Shown: positions 26,810 through 35,105, counted from the stretch's first letter. The stretch is DNA of 64,000 nucleotides from a virus (IMGVR_UViG_3300027782_000032:124001-188000); one strand, 5' to 3'. Notes: generated by a model from the sequence alone, not told the origin. A program made the numbers and translations.

Positions 26810-26836
26810 GTTATTACCTCGCTAACTGAAAATATG

Positions 26837-26862
26837 TGGTAGCCAGTTGTAGCCAGCTACCA
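26837..26862 (-). terminator. hairpin after the SbcD-like gene
   Basis: TGGTAGC and its complement, extended by wobble pairs, flank a short loop; CATATTTTC follows on the minus strand. It is a probable terminator of the SbcD-like gene. Confidence 0.5.
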
Positions 26863-26880
26863 TTATCTCCTATAAACCTT

Positions 26881-28017
26881 TCAAGTTCCACCACTTTTTA
26901 TGTCACTAAGCATGTTATCCAACTCGCCCCTCAAATCCTCTACTGATCTGCTAGACCATAGCTTTATAAGGTCATTGTAGCTTCTTTCGGTAACATCACA
27001 AAAATCCTTTAAAGACTCATGAAATGACGAGTTTATATCAAAAGATCCTACTAGCTTGTCCAAGTCAGAAGCTACTGATGGCAAGTCAACTATTTCTTCA
27101 ATTATAGGCACAAGGTCCACGTGAGCCTTGTCCTTAAAAGCTGAAGTTATAGCTGCGTTAACGTTATCTAACTTAGTAGAGTAACGTATCCTAAATATAG
27201 GCCGTCCTATGTCGTTAGGCATATCGTCAGACTCAACTTTTTCAGCAACCTTTACCATAGTGTGAAGGTCGCTTTCTGAGTTTATTACTGACTGAATTAG
27301 TCGCCTTGTCTTATAAGGTGCTGATACAAACCCAAGGTCTTCAGTCATAATCCAAGCTGCTTTGTTGCAAGACTCTTTCAAATCTTGAAGACATATGCTG
27401 CCTGGAGATACAAACTTCATGTCATTAACGTCTGATATAAAATGTGAGTGAAAGTCTCCACTTATAAGAGCCTTGTACTTAAGGTTGTGTTCTACTAACG
27501 AGTAAGAGCAGCAAAATTCTTGTCCTGTATGAGGAAGCAGCTCGCTCCAAACCTGATGAGTAACTAGAACATCTGCAGGTCTAAATCTGTTGTAAGAGTC
27601 TTCAACAGACTTAGGAAGAAAGTAGTCGTAACCAAAAAAGTCCACTCCTTTTATTTTAAAGTTCTTGTTATGAACGTTTTCACAACCTTTAAACAGACTA
27701 AGCCAGGTAGGGTCTGACATCTCGTGCTGACCTTGCACATAGTATACCGGCAATCCTTTTTCATACATCCTTGCCATCTGGTTTGAAACAACATGTATGC
27801 TGTAAGAGTCAGGATTCTTTATGTCAAACAAATCACCAGCCGCTATAAGCGGTACGCTTAGGGCTATAGCCATATCAACTATTTGTGTAAGAGAGTATTC
27901 AGCATCTCCTTTTATACTTGGAAACTTCTTCCAAGCATTAAGTGCAACATGCCAATCAGATGTAACTACTGCCAAAGGTTTTGAATTTAAAGAAACATTA
28001 TTAATAGGATTTTTCAT
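26881..28017 (-). CDS. SbcD/Mre11-like nuclease (T4 gp47 type)
   Basis: Calcineurin-type phosphoesterase motifs are present in order: SDWH (D21, H23), GDLFD (61-65), GQHE (96-99), VTHQ and GDFHSHF. The third motif is normally GNHD; here Asn is Gln and Asp is Glu. It should partner the SbcC-like ATPase in DNA end processing. The start is the ATG at 28017, with GGAG five bases upstream; the ATG at 28035 has no ribosome binding site. It is divergent from the csrA gene. Confidence 0.85.
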   Translation of the reverse strand: MKNPINNVSLNSKPLAVVTSDWHVALNAWKKFPSIKGDAEYSLTQIVDMAIALSVPLIAAGDLFDIKNPDSYSIHVVSNQMARMYEKGLPVYYVQGQHEMSDPTWLSLFKGCENVHNKNFKIKGVDFFGYDYFLPKSVEDSYNRFRPADVLVTHQVWSELLPHTGQEFCCSYSLVEHNLKYKALISGDFHSHFISDVNDMKFVSPGSICLQDLKESCNKAAWIMTEDLGFVSAPYKTRRLIQSVINSESDLHTMVKVAEKVESDDMPNDIGRPIFRIRYSTKLDNVNAAITSAFKDKAHVDLVPIIEEIVDLPSVASDLDKLVGSFDINSSFHESLKDFCDVTERSYNDLIKLWSSRSVEDLRGELDNMLSDIKSGGT

Positions 28018-28095
28018 GAATGCTCCACTGTCCATTGGATTTAAAACAATATAATACTCTAGGCGGTAACTGAAACCACTTCAGGAGAACTAAAA
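28018..28095. promoter_or_regulatory. divergent promoter region between sbcD-like and csrA genes
   Basis: A 78-base AT-rich spacer. TATAAT (28050-28055) reads toward csrA, and TATTAT overlaps it on the other strand; -35 boxes are poor on both. The csrA leader has a small hairpin CTGAA-ACCAC-TTCAG (28070-28084) whose right arm overlaps the AGGAG ribosome binding site, a layout suited to CsrA binding at GGA. Confidence 0.5.
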
Positions 28096-28281
28096 ATGCT
28101 AATATTATCAAGAAAAGTAGAAGAGTCTATAAAGATATCAGACGATATCGTAATAAAGATAGTTCGTATAAGTGGCAACCAAGTTAAGATAGGAATAGAA
28201 GCACCAGCTCACATGACTGTTAGCAGGTCAGAAGATAAAACTAGATCTGTTGGTAAGTTTAACCTTAAACATACCTCATAA
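28096..28281 (+). CDS. csrA: CsrA-family RNA-binding translational regulator
   Basis: The 61-aa protein aligns end to end with bacterial CsrA: it begins [12 protein letters not shown], contains [11 protein letters not shown] (27-37) and has R44 and E46 in the TVSRSE segment. L4, R6 and R44, the residues that contact RNA in CsrA dimers, are all present. CsrA binds GGA motifs in leaders, usually over ribosome binding sites, and blocks translation or changes mRNA decay. It is one of only five plus-strand genes and is divergent from the SbcD-like gene. AGGAG lies seven bases before the ATG. Its 3' end overlaps the convergent gene by 17 bases. Whether the targets are host or phage mRNAs is unknown. 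Confidence 0.92.
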   Translation: MLILSRKVEESIKISDDIVIKIVRISGNQVKIGIEAPAHMTVSRSEDKTRSVGKFNLKHTS

Positions 28282-29467
28282 TAAGTTTATTCCAATCAAT
28301 AACAGCTTTAGACCAAAGCTTAAAGTAATCGCAGCACTCCTGTGAGCAGCCGCTTTCGTCTGGTGTTAGCGTCATCATCGCTTCAGCTATGTAATTAGAC
28401 ATAACACCAGCATCTGCCTTAGCCTCCTCAGGAGGAGCACTGTAGTTACTTAAAACCCACTCTAGACCTCTCCACACATCTTCATTAAGTCTTATACCTG
28501 AAGCCTCTGCCACTAAGCAATTCATTCTGTCACTAAGCCTAAGGTGATCTAAGTTAGGGTAGCCATAGCACCATGCGTCACCACTAAGCTTTAAAGCAGC
28601 CTGAGCAAACAGACCAAACCATATATCATCGAATCGTTTGTAATTAGACAGCATACCCATAGGAGGAAATAAAGCATGAGGCAACATCGAGTCTATAAAC
28701 GCTAGGTTCATTCCACATATAGGGTAAACCACAGAAGGATGAGCTAACACAGGACCGTGAAGTAAAGGAAGAACTGCTTTCTCAAGAGATGGGTTACTTA
28801 TTCTTTGTATTGAATCAAAATCAGGCATTCCCTCCCACGTACCTACGCTCATTGAAACAAAAGGTTTGTGTAAGTGAGTTGTATTAGTAAAGTACGGCAC
28901 ACCTCTTACGCGCACTCCAGGCACTGTAGAAGACCAGACGTTAAAATCAAATAAATTTGATAAATGAGACTTAAAGAAGTCTCCGCCTCGTTCACCTTTT
29001 GAAGGACGACAGTCATCATCTAATGTAAATACAACATGTTCTCTATATTCATTTATCTTTCTTTTAGCGTTTAAAGAACAAGCTTGAAGAAACCCGTAAC
29101 TTCGTATTGCTGAATCTTTTTTACTAAAACAAGAAAAACCTGCGTATTCAAACATATCTATAGGTATAGGCAAGCAGTCTATCAAATTGTAGTCTGAGCT
29201 TCCTATGTAGGTTGCGTCCCAACTATGAAAATGCAAACGGTATTTTTTAATGTTGATCAGGTCTAACAACTCGCTAAAGTCTTTAAAACCTGATGAATGA
29301 CCGTCATATACTATGTGAACGTCTTCAGGAAAACACTCTAGAGATTCCCAAGCTAACAAAAAATCACTTATCTCATTCAGCCTTATAGTTGGTACTACTA
29401 AGGAAGAATATACTAAAGGAACTTTTGATAAGTTTTGAAGATAGAACGGTTTAAGGATGTTAGTCAT
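28265..29467 (-). CDS. reversibly glycosylated polypeptide / UDP-arabinopyranose mutase-like (GT75)
   Basis: The signature blocks of RGP/UAM proteins are seen: [12 protein letters not shown] (near 147, the DDD substrate site), [21 protein letters not shown] (the 'CGMNLAF' block) and [15 protein letters not shown] (the 'RyDDmW' block). In plants this family converts UDP-arabinopyranose to the furanose form and self-glycosylates. Phage copies are presumably for making or attaching an unusual sugar. It sits in a cluster with a second glycosyltransferase and a sulfotransferase. AAAGGTATAC precedes the ATG. Exact reaction is not provable from sequence. Confidence 0.75.
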   Translation of the reverse strand: MTNILKPFYLQNLSKVPLVYSSLVVPTIRLNEISDFLLAWESLECFPEDVHIVYDGHSSGFKDFSELLDLINIKKYRLHFHSWDATYIGSSDYNLIDCLPIPIDMFEYAGFSCFSKKDSAIRSYGFLQACSLNAKRKINEYREHVVFTLDDDCRPSKGERGGDFFKSHLSNLFDFNVWSSTVPGVRVRGVPYFTNTTHLHKPFVSMSVGTWEGMPDFDSIQRISNPSLEKAVLPLLHGPVLAHPSVVYPICGMNLAFIDSMLPHALFPPMGMLSNYKRFDDIWFGLFAQAALKLSGDAWCYGYPNLDHLRLSDRMNCLVAEASGIRLNEDVWRGLEWVLSNYSAPPEEAKADAGVMSNYIAEAMMTLTPDESGCSQECCDYFKLWSKAVIDWNKLIMRYV

Positions 29468-29477
29468 GTATACCTTT

Positions 29478-30293
29478 CTAGATTACACCGCGCATAAACG
29501 ATGGAATAGGTCTTAAACTTGAATCAATAGGTCCTTGATTACCTCTAAAGAACCATTTGTCAAATCCAGCACCGTCAAAAACCCTGTTATGAAAACCAAG
29601 ACCTTCAGCTAAGTCAACCGGGTTCCAAGTTCTGCTTACTTGTTCACGGTGTTTATTTTTACACATGTCGTAGTCAAGTTTATGAAGGTGAACAAGGAAA
29701 AGGTCGTTGCTTACTTTTGGCTGAGATGGCACGTTTAAAATATGAAAACCAACGTCCCACTTACAAGAAACTTTAGATATAAGAGTCTTGTTATAAATAG
29801 TGTCGTAACGCCAAAAACCTCTTTGATTAAAAATAGGTTTTGACAAATCTATAGAAGGCTCTTTGGCTGGGTCGTGGTCTAATGCCAAACCTACACATCT
29901 TAAAAGTGACAATCCTGGCTCAGCAAACCGCTTAGACACGTACTCGTTAAGGCCGTAAGGATGTAGCTCTGGGTTAGGTACTAATATCTCATCAGACTCT
30001 GCAAACGCTACTACATCATAGCTTTGAAGCAAAAACGATTGAAAAGATTGAACTGTGTCTCTTAGCCACCCATGATCAAAACTAAAAAACCTATGCACCG
30101 GTACAATATTAACTCCAGCTTTCCTATGTCTGTCTAAAGACGCTAAAGAAGATTCTGTTGCAGAGTTGTGATTAAGTATGTATAAATCTTCTTTAGGAAT
30201 GGTCTTAGAATAGTAGTTAACCCATATATCTAAAAAAAAGTCTTCGTTTTGAACAATAGTAAAGGCCGCTAGTTGTTTCTTTGACTTTGACAT
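29478..30293 (-). CDS. GT-A glycosyltransferase (family 92/2-like)
   Basis: The start LAAFTIVQNEDFFLDIWVNYY and the later VVAFAESDEILVPN (near 95) match GT92- and GT2-like transferases in which 'NE-fl-eW--yy' precedes a 'D-DE' metal site. A C-terminal VHLHKLDYD block may hold the third metal ligand. It is 10 bases upstream of the RGP-like gene, so the two are likely co-expressed. AAGGATTTACA precedes the ATG. Acceptor and donor are unknown. Confidence 0.72.
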   Translation of the reverse strand: MSKSKKQLAAFTIVQNEDFFLDIWVNYYSKTIPKEDLYILNHNSATESSLASLDRHRKAGVNIVPVHRFFSFDHGWLRDTVQSFQSFLLQSYDVVAFAESDEILVPNPELHPYGLNEYVSKRFAEPGLSLLRCVGLALDHDPAKEPSIDLSKPIFNQRGFWRYDTIYNKTLISKVSCKWDVGFHILNVPSQPKVSNDLFLVHLHKLDYDMCKNKHREQVSRTWNPVDLAEGLGFHNRVFDGAGFDKWFFRGNQGPIDSSLRPIPSFMRGVI

Positions 30294-30316
30294 TGTAAAT
30301 CCTTAGAAAGAAAAAC

Positions 30317-30961
30317 ATGAACACATGCTACGCTATAATAAGCACTCCAAGGTCTGGGTCAAGCGCATTATCGGGGGTGGTTCATACTTTAGGAATAAGC
30401 ATGGGAGATAGGCTTTTGCCTCCTATGGAACAAAACCCAAAAGGGTTCTATGAGGACATGGAGTTCTTAGAGCACCACGCTAACATGTACGGAAACATAC
30501 CTTACTTGATGGACGGCTTAGAACCAGGAACTCCATCTCCTCCAAACCCTGCGTATGCAAGCCTGATAAGAAGAAGATGCGTAAAACCAAAATGGGGACT
30601 AAAAGACCCTAGAATGGTATTTCTAGTTCAAGATTTCAAAGAATACCTTATGAACTGCAAACTAAAAATAATCAGTACATCAAGGCCTATAAATTTGTCT
30701 GCAAAAAGTATGAGCAAAGTTATAAAAGTAGATTACAGAAGAGCTACTGAAATTATAGGAAGATATGAGGCTGCAAGACTTGACACACTAGCTTGGGCTG
30801 CAGAAGTTGGAATAGAAACGCTTATAGTTCCTTACAACGACTTAATTGACAACACAAAAAACACAGTTAAAAAAGTAGCTGAGTTTTGCGAGATTACTGA
30901 TGAAGCCTATATAGCAAGAGCTACGAGCATAGTTGACGTTTCTTTAAGAAACAACAAGTAA
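30317..30961 (+). CDS. sulfotransferase-like P-loop protein, 214 aa
   Basis: Residues 7-18 (IISTPRSGSSAL) are the 5'-phosphosulfate loop of PAPS-dependent sulfotransferases, and LKIISTSRPINLSAKS (near 115-130) matches the 3'-phosphate-binding strand and helix. Such enzymes add sulfate to sugars or other acceptors. The gene is divergent from the glycosyltransferase at 29478 with only 23 bases between start codons, so its promoter must lie inside that gene. The ribosome binding site (AGAAAG) is modest. A second, distant sulfotransferase-like gene is at 45551. Confidence 0.75.
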   Translation: MNTCYAIISTPRSGSSALSGVVHTLGISMGDRLLPPMEQNPKGFYEDMEFLEHHANMYGNIPYLMDGLEPGTPSPPNPAYASLIRRRCVKPKWGLKDPRMVFLVQDFKEYLMNCKLKIISTSRPINLSAKSMSKVIKVDYRRATEIIGRYEAARLDTLAWAAEVGIETLIVPYNDLIDNTKNTVKKVAEFCEITDEAYIARATSIVDVSLRNNK

Positions 30962-31213
30962 CTAAGAGTTGTCTTCTGAATCAATTGATAGGCCAGACCT
31001 GTATACTCCAGGAGACCACTCCTTGCAGTTAAGCCTAGTGCATGGAACGCATATCCTGTTTCTACATACGTCGTTAGACATAAACTGCTTGCCACATCTA
31101 AGGCAATTCTTGTAGCCACAGTTAGCTCGCTTGTTATATCTGTTGTCCACTTTCTTTGCAGGCTTCTTACCTACTTTTTTGGACTTTCCTTTTTCTTCTT
31201 CTCTTTTTGACAC
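30962..31213 (-). CDS. small zinc-ribbon-like basic protein, 83 aa
   Basis: The N-terminal 30 residues are Lys/Glu-rich. Then CLRCGKQFMS and NRICVPCTRLNC (residues 38-65) form two Cys pairs separated by about 16 residues, the 'CxxCgk-F-S-d--nRiC--C' pattern frequent in small phage zinc ribbons. It begins at GTG with GGAGG nine bases upstream. It overlaps its upstream neighbour by 43 bases and abuts the convergent sulfotransferase gene with no gap. Confidence 0.65.
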   Translation of the reverse strand: MSKREEEKGKSKKVGKKPAKKVDNRYNKRANCGYKNCLRCGKQFMSNDVCRNRICVPCTRLNCKEWSPGVYRSGLSIDSEDNS

Positions 31214-31632
31214 TTATTGCCACCTCCATGTGGCTTAGCCGTTGTTTCCGGTACCTCGTCAAGATCATCCTGATCATCCAAAGAACAGTCAAGGCTAAGT
31301 AGCTCATTAATAAACTTATTAGAAGACTCCCGCTCAGATACAGCTTCAATGTAGGCGTCGCTGGTTATAGCTGAATATATGATGTCTCTAGTAATACGGT
31401 CTGACCCAGGGATCTCTACTCCTTCCTTGGTTGAAGCTACTGCAAACGGCTCCCTATCTGGTATCGAGCCTGCAGACTTCCACCTTTTATCAAATATAGA
31501 GATCACATCAGACATCTGGCTATAGTTGTAACTCTCTCCAGGCATAGGGTATTTAGGCAAGACATCAGGAAGTTTTTCAAACACAGGAGGTACATATACT
31601 ACATAGGTTTTAAACTTAGTGTCTTTATGCAT
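31171..31632 (-). CDS. hypothetical protein, 153 aa
   Basis: The function is unknown. I place the start at the ATG at 31632 (MHKDTKFKTYVV), after AAAGGAA; a longer TTG reading is possible. The C-terminus is a Lys/Glu-rich stretch that shares its DNA, in another frame, with the start of the zinc-ribbon gene. Confidence 0.55.
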   Translation of the reverse strand: MHKDTKFKTYVVYVPPVFEKLPDVLPKYPMPGESYNYSQMSDVISIFDKRWKSAGSIPDREPFAVASTKEGVEIPGSDRITRDIIYSAITSDAYIEAVSERESSNKFINELLSLDCSLDDQDDLDEVPETTAKPHGGGNKCQKEKKKKESPKK

Positions 31633-31671
31633 GGAGTAAGATTCCTTTCTTAATACCAACGTATAGTTAGG

Positions 31672-32469
31672 CTATTCCTCATCAGCTGAATAAAACGAAC
31701 CGTATTGCCTTATCAGCCTTCTACGCCTAAAAGCCTCGTCTACCTTAATAGACCTTAAGGGGCCATCGTAAAGCATGGATACAGGAAAGCAACAAAAATT
31801 AATAGCAGCTTTTCCAAATCTTTTTGACGAGCACAAAGAAGACTTAGCGGTCTTAGAGTCCTTGTGACAGTAAGATATCTGCTTAAGAGTAAGCTTGTAT
31901 ACTCTCTCTCCATCTAGTAAGTGAGAGTGTACTATAAGCATTTCAGATACTCCTGCAACTCTATTAGCTGAAAGAGAAGCAGGACGCATCTTCCATCTTG
32001 GAGAAAACATGCTTAAACCTTTGTCAGATATGGCTTTACTGCTAGATCCTACAGGTATATAAGAAACTTTCTCACTGTAAAAAAAGCCATAGTCTTTATA
32101 CTTATCGCTGCCTTTACATAAGCTACTCGTCATACGCCTATAAGCTCTGCATATTGACCTATTCCAACAGTATGGGCAATATCTTATCTTACTGCATTTG
32201 TAAGCCTTCTTCTTATCTTTGTCTTTAGAGAACCTAAGGTAAGAAGGAAGTGTGCATTTTCTCAAAGAAAAGCATAAAAAAGGATAACGTGTTTTAAGGT
32301 CTTGCAATCTTTCAAAAGCCTTAAAAAAAGCTTTAATCTTTTTACTTCTCAAGTATAAAAACTTTGACATAGCGCCAGCACGACTTTTAATGCCGTGCTG
32401 CGCTACAGTTGCAAATAACTCTAAATAAAAACAGCTTTTATAAAACCTAGATACGAGGCTGGTTGCCAT
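31672..32469 (-). CDS. putative replication-initiator-like zinc protein, 265 aa
   Basis: The central CSKIRYCPYCWNRSICRAYRR block (near 95-115) resembles the 'rYCPyC--R' zinc motif of rolling-circle and plasmid replication proteins, followed by a long basic region. I see no clear HUH nuclease motif, though LIVHSHLLDG (near 180) contains a single HSH. The protein is very basic overall. A nucleic-acid role is likely; calling it an initiator is tentative. AAGGCAAGAA precedes the ATG. Confidence 0.45.
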   Translation of the reverse strand: MATSLVSRFYKSCFYLELFATVAQHGIKSRAGAMSKFLYLRSKKIKAFFKAFERLQDLKTRYPFLCFSLRKCTLPSYLRFSKDKDKKKAYKCSKIRYCPYCWNRSICRAYRRMTSSLCKGSDKYKDYGFFYSEKVSYIPVGSSSKAISDKGLSMFSPRWKMRPASLSANRVAGVSEMLIVHSHLLDGERVYKLTLKQISYCHKDSKTAKSSLCSSKRFGKAAINFCCFPVSMLYDGPLRSIKVDEAFRRRRLIRQYGSFYSADEE

Positions 32470-32487
32470 TTCTTGCCTTCAATTCTT

Positions 32488-33000
32488 TTAGTTAAACTCA
32501 GCCATAGCTTTTCCAAACATATCGTTAAACCTTCCACTGTTAGTTGAAGCTTTCTTATCAGTAGGCTTAGTGCTGAAAGTCTCCCACTCCCCTAACGATA
32601 CATTATCGCCAGATCTGATAATGTCTGCCTTATACAGAATTTCTTCTTTAACAGAAGAGTACTGCATAAGCATTATTTCCTTCCTTAGCGGGTGATTGGC
32701 AACAGAACCGTATTCATCAAAAGCTTTTTCAACTCCACCTTTTTCGGATTCTAAGCACCAGCTCTCAGCAACAAATACGTACTCCTTTACAGAGCCATTC
32801 TGTATTCTGGCTTTCATGTCAGACATTACGTTATCTTTGTCTCTGTTGTTTCTGAACGCTACAGGTTTAACTTCAATCTTCTCATCTTCTGATGAAGTAA
32901 AGAATACCGGAGGGTGCTCACAGTTAGCCTCCATTACAGACTTTACAAGCTTTTTAATCATAGGAATTTTGTTAAAAAGTTTGCTGTTAATATCGCTCAT
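32488..33000 (-). CDS. hypothetical protein, 170 aa
   Basis: I do not recognise it. The start is the ATG at 33000 (MSDINSKLF), with GAGGTG four bases upstream; the longer reading to 33033 overlaps the sigma factor gene without a ribosome binding site. The protein alternates helix and strand with no metal motif. It immediately follows the sigma factor gene and may be co-expressed with it. Confidence 0.58.
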   Translation of the reverse strand: MSDINSKLFNKIPMIKKLVKSVMEANCEHPPVFFTSSEDEKIEVKPVAFRNNRDKDNVMSDMKARIQNGSVKEYVFVAESWCLESEKGGVEKAFDEYGSVANHPLRKEIMLMQYSSVKEEILYKADIIRSGDNVSLGEWETFSTKPTDKKASTNSGRFNDMFGKAMAEFN

Positions 33001-33022
33001 AGTACACCTCGATAAAAGTTGT

Positions 33023-33736
33023 TTAAACATCATCGCCTACGTTGGCGTTTGAGAAAAAATGAGAGTATGCTTTTTTACCTTTAAGCATTCTCCTAATCGT
33101 ATCCATAGCTTTTGCCAATATTTGACGAGCTCTTTCTCTAGTAATTCCAAGTTTATCTCCTATCTGCTGTAAATTTAGACCTTTGTTGTATTTGTATTTA
33201 ATAATCATCTTAGACCTTGAATCTAAATGCTCTGATATAATATCCCACATAACTTCGTTTCCGCCCACGCTATCAATAAGATCTAAGGCCCAACTAGTTT
33301 CTTTTTCTTTATATTCTAAATCTTTAAAAACAGATCCAGCAGAGTTAACTACTTTAGTTTTTACAGAATAATAAGATACAAAAGTGCAGTAAGGAAATAT
33401 TACCTCATGTGAGTCTTTCAACTCTTTCCAACTGGCAGCCATGTGATCAGATTCAAATCTTACAAATGTAGCTTTAACGTGTTTAAAACAATAATTAAAA
33501 ACTCTATCTTTAAAAAAGTTATCGCTATAACAGTTAGCAAAAAACAAAGAACTGTTAAAAGATAAAGCTATAGAGCCAAGGTAGTCTTTGCTATCGCCTC
33601 CAAAGACTTTAGCTAGTTCATCAGACAGTGCAATAATCAAATCTTGGTACCTATACCACATGTATTCAAAATTATAATGTTTAGTTACTCTACCTCGTAC
33701 CTTAACCGGCTTAGTTAGCACTTCTTTTACCGACAT
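33023..33736 (-). CDS. phage sigma-70-family factor (region 4)
   Basis: The C-terminal region (LDSRSKMIIKYKYNKGLNLQ, then IGDKLGITRERARQILAKAM, about residues 170-210) is a clear sigma-70 region 4 helix-turn-helix, including the RERxRQI turn that contacts the -35 element. The N-terminal 160 residues are divergent and may hold region 2. At 237 aa it is close to T4 gp55 and ECF factors in size. It would direct polymerase to late or middle phage promoters. Its upstream region has two tandem GTAAAC operators. AGGATTGAATC precedes the ATG. Confidence 0.8.
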   Translation of the reverse strand: MSVKEVLTKPVKVRGRVTKHYNFEYMWYRYQDLIIALSDELAKVFGGDSKDYLGSIALSFNSSLFFANCYSDNFFKDRVFNYCFKHVKATFVRFESDHMAASWKELKDSHEVIFPYCTFVSYYSVKTKVVNSAGSVFKDLEYKEKETSWALDLIDSVGGNEVMWDIISEHLDSRSKMIIKYKYNKGLNLQQIGDKLGITRERARQILAKAMDTIRRMLKGKKAYSHFFSNANVGDDV

Positions 33737-33780
33737 GATTCAATCCTAGAAATGTAGTTAATTTGTAAATTAAATAAGTC

Positions 33781-33810
33781 TGCAGAGCCTATTTTAAAGT
33801 AGACTCTGCA
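33781..33810 (-). terminator. 11-bp hairpin upstream of the sigma gene
   Basis: TGCAGAGYCTA and its complement (one G-T pair) flank an eight-base loop; GACTTATTTAATTT follows on the minus strand. It may end the upstream transcript or form part of the sigma gene leader. Confidence 0.6.
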
Positions 33811-33818
33811 GTAAACAA
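33791..33818 (-). promoter_or_regulatory. candidate promoter of the sigma gene
   Basis: On the minus strand TTGTTT (33813-33818) is followed after 16 bases by TAAAAT (33791-33796). The -35 box lies in the first operator repeat, so a bound regulator would block it. Confidence 0.4.
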
Positions 33819-33868
33819 AAGTAAACTGTTTACCGGTTAGTAAACGAAAGTAAACCGTTTACCAAAAG
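33811..33868. repeat. two 29-bp tandem operator-like repeats
   Basis: Units 33811-33839 and 33840-33868 match at 22 of the first 24 bases. Each has GTAAAC, four bases, then the palindrome GTAAAC-Y-GTTTAC. They lie just upstream of the sigma factor gene and look like binding sites for a dimeric or tandem regulator. Confidence 0.75.
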
Positions 33869-33870
33869 TG

Positions 33871-34137
33871 CTAGTTAAAAGAAACAACAGCACCCTTGGG
33901 ATCGGCTACTACAAACCAAGACCCTTCAACCCTGGCATTGTTATCGCCAAGAGTCCATATGTTAACTCTCCACCTGTCGCTATAAACGTTTATGGCTTCA
34001 GATTTTATAACTCCAGAAGGATAGGTCACAAGTTTAGAAAGGTTGTTAATAATAACCTTGTCTATTTGAACCTTACCTTCTTTCTTAAGCTTTGGAGACG
34101 TCTCCAACTGCTCATCTTCTTTATGATCAATAGCCAT
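33871..34137 (-). CDS. hypothetical protein, 88 aa
   Basis: The start is the ATG at 34137 (MAIDHKEDEQ), eight bases after GGAGG. The protein has an acidic/basic N-terminus and a beta-rich end (RVNIWTLGDNNARVEGSWFVV) that looks like a small barrel. The function is unknown. The palindrome copy at 34093 encodes LETSP. Confidence 0.58.
   Translation of the reverse strand: MAIDHKEDEQLETSPKLKKEGKVQIDKVIINNLSKLVTYPSGVIKSEAINVYSDRWRVNIWTLGDNNARVEGSWFVVADPKGAVVSFN
34093..34106. repeat. dispersed 14-bp palindrome, copy 4
   Basis: TGGAGACGTCTCCA, exact, near the 5' end of an 88-aa gene, encoding the ETSP of LETSP. Confidence 0.95.
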
Positions 34138-34173
34138 TCTACTTACCTCCAAGTAAGAGTTTGTCAGCCAATT

Positions 34174-34494
34174 TTACCACTGCAAGCTCTCACCAGCTAC
34201 GAAGTTCTCACATTCTTGCATAGCTCCCCAGAACTGCTTTCTTACTTCAGACATGTAGCCTGTAAAAAGCTCTTCTTGTTCAGGAACGTTAGGAGTCTGT
34301 ATGCAACAACTAAAGAACTTACCGTTATCAGCGGTTGCTGATAAAACTATTTCATTAGCTGTATCTTTGAACACTAAGTCAATATTTGTAAGTATAGTTT
34401 TACGTAAAATGTGTTCTTTAATAAAAAGAACCGGATTCTTATCGGTAGAAAATCCAACTAATCCGCTTGCAATGCAGGTAGCTAGTCCATCCAT
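34174..34494 (-). CDS. hypothetical protein, 106 aa
   Basis: The function is unknown. The start is the ATG at 34494 (MDGLATCIAS) because AAAGGAGGAAGCC precedes it; a longer reading to 34557 would overlap the alpha-CTD-like gene. The sequence has beta strands around IVLSATADNGKFFSCCIQT and a helical end rich in Phe/Trp. Confidence 0.58.
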   Translation of the reverse strand: MDGLATCIASGLVGFSTDKNPVLFIKEHILRKTILTNIDLVFKDTANEIVLSATADNGKFFSCCIQTPNVPEQEELFTGYMSEVRKQFWGAMQECENFVAGESLQW

Positions 34495-34520
34495 GGCTTC
34501 CTCCTTTAAAAATAAAACTA

Positions 34521-35105
34521 CTACTTTCTCAAAAACACACCTATTTTCTCTAAACATTCAATAACCCTGCTAAGCCCCGTCTTAGTGACGTAATCGCTTA
34601 ATTTTAAGCTACTGCAGGCCGCTAGAATCAAAGACTCAGTAGACTTTGTTATATCAGCCAGCGTTCTGTACCCTATCTCATAAAGAAAGTTCTTTGTCTT
34701 CTTATCAAACAAATCGCAGTCTTTGATTAAAATAGCCCTCATGCTAGGAGCTGAAAGCCTTCCACTATGATGTGCAATATTCATTGAGTCTCTTAGTTCT
34801 AGATGCTTCCTAGTAATACGAGTGTGCTTTCCAAACCTACGCTTTTTAGGTTTGTTAAGCTTAGGCTCCTTGACAGCTGGAAGACCAAGCCTACACCCAT
34901 CGCGTTGTACATCTAGCAAGTTTAACTCTTCAAAGTTATCGCTAAAGTCATCTCTAAATTTATCTGGACTAACCACCTTACCTAATTTAAACCTAGCTTT
35001 GTTACTAGGGCTAAGTACTATGTTCAGGTTAACCTTATCACCAATACTGTTTAAAAGTTCGGTGAGTTGATCCATGTCTAAGTTGAGTCTTAGGTCTTTT
35101 ATCAT
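34521..35105 (-). CDS. second RNA polymerase alpha-CTD-like protein
   Basis: The last 60 residues (KKTKNFLYEIGYRTLADITKS ... LSRVIECLEKIGVFLRK) follow the alpha-CTD helix-hairpin-helix layout, with 'IGY-TLADI' in place of the alpha 'i-yigdLvq' block. The first 110 residues contain a very basic segment (PKKRRFGKHTRITRKH) that could bind DNA. Compared with the gene at 12070, similarity is confined to the C-terminal domain. AAGGATTTTAAC precedes the ATG. The left 55-bp inverted repeat is directly upstream. Confidence 0.55.
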   Translation of the reverse strand: MIKDLRLNLDMDQLTELLNSIGDKVNLNIVLSPSNKARFKLGKVVSPDKFRDDFSDNFEELNLLDVQRDGCRLGLPAVKEPKLNKPKKRRFGKHTRITRKHLELRDSMNIAHHSGRLSAPSMRAILIKDCDLFDKKTKNFLYEIGYRTLADITKSTESLILAACSSLKLSDYVTKTGLSRVIECLEKIGVFLRK

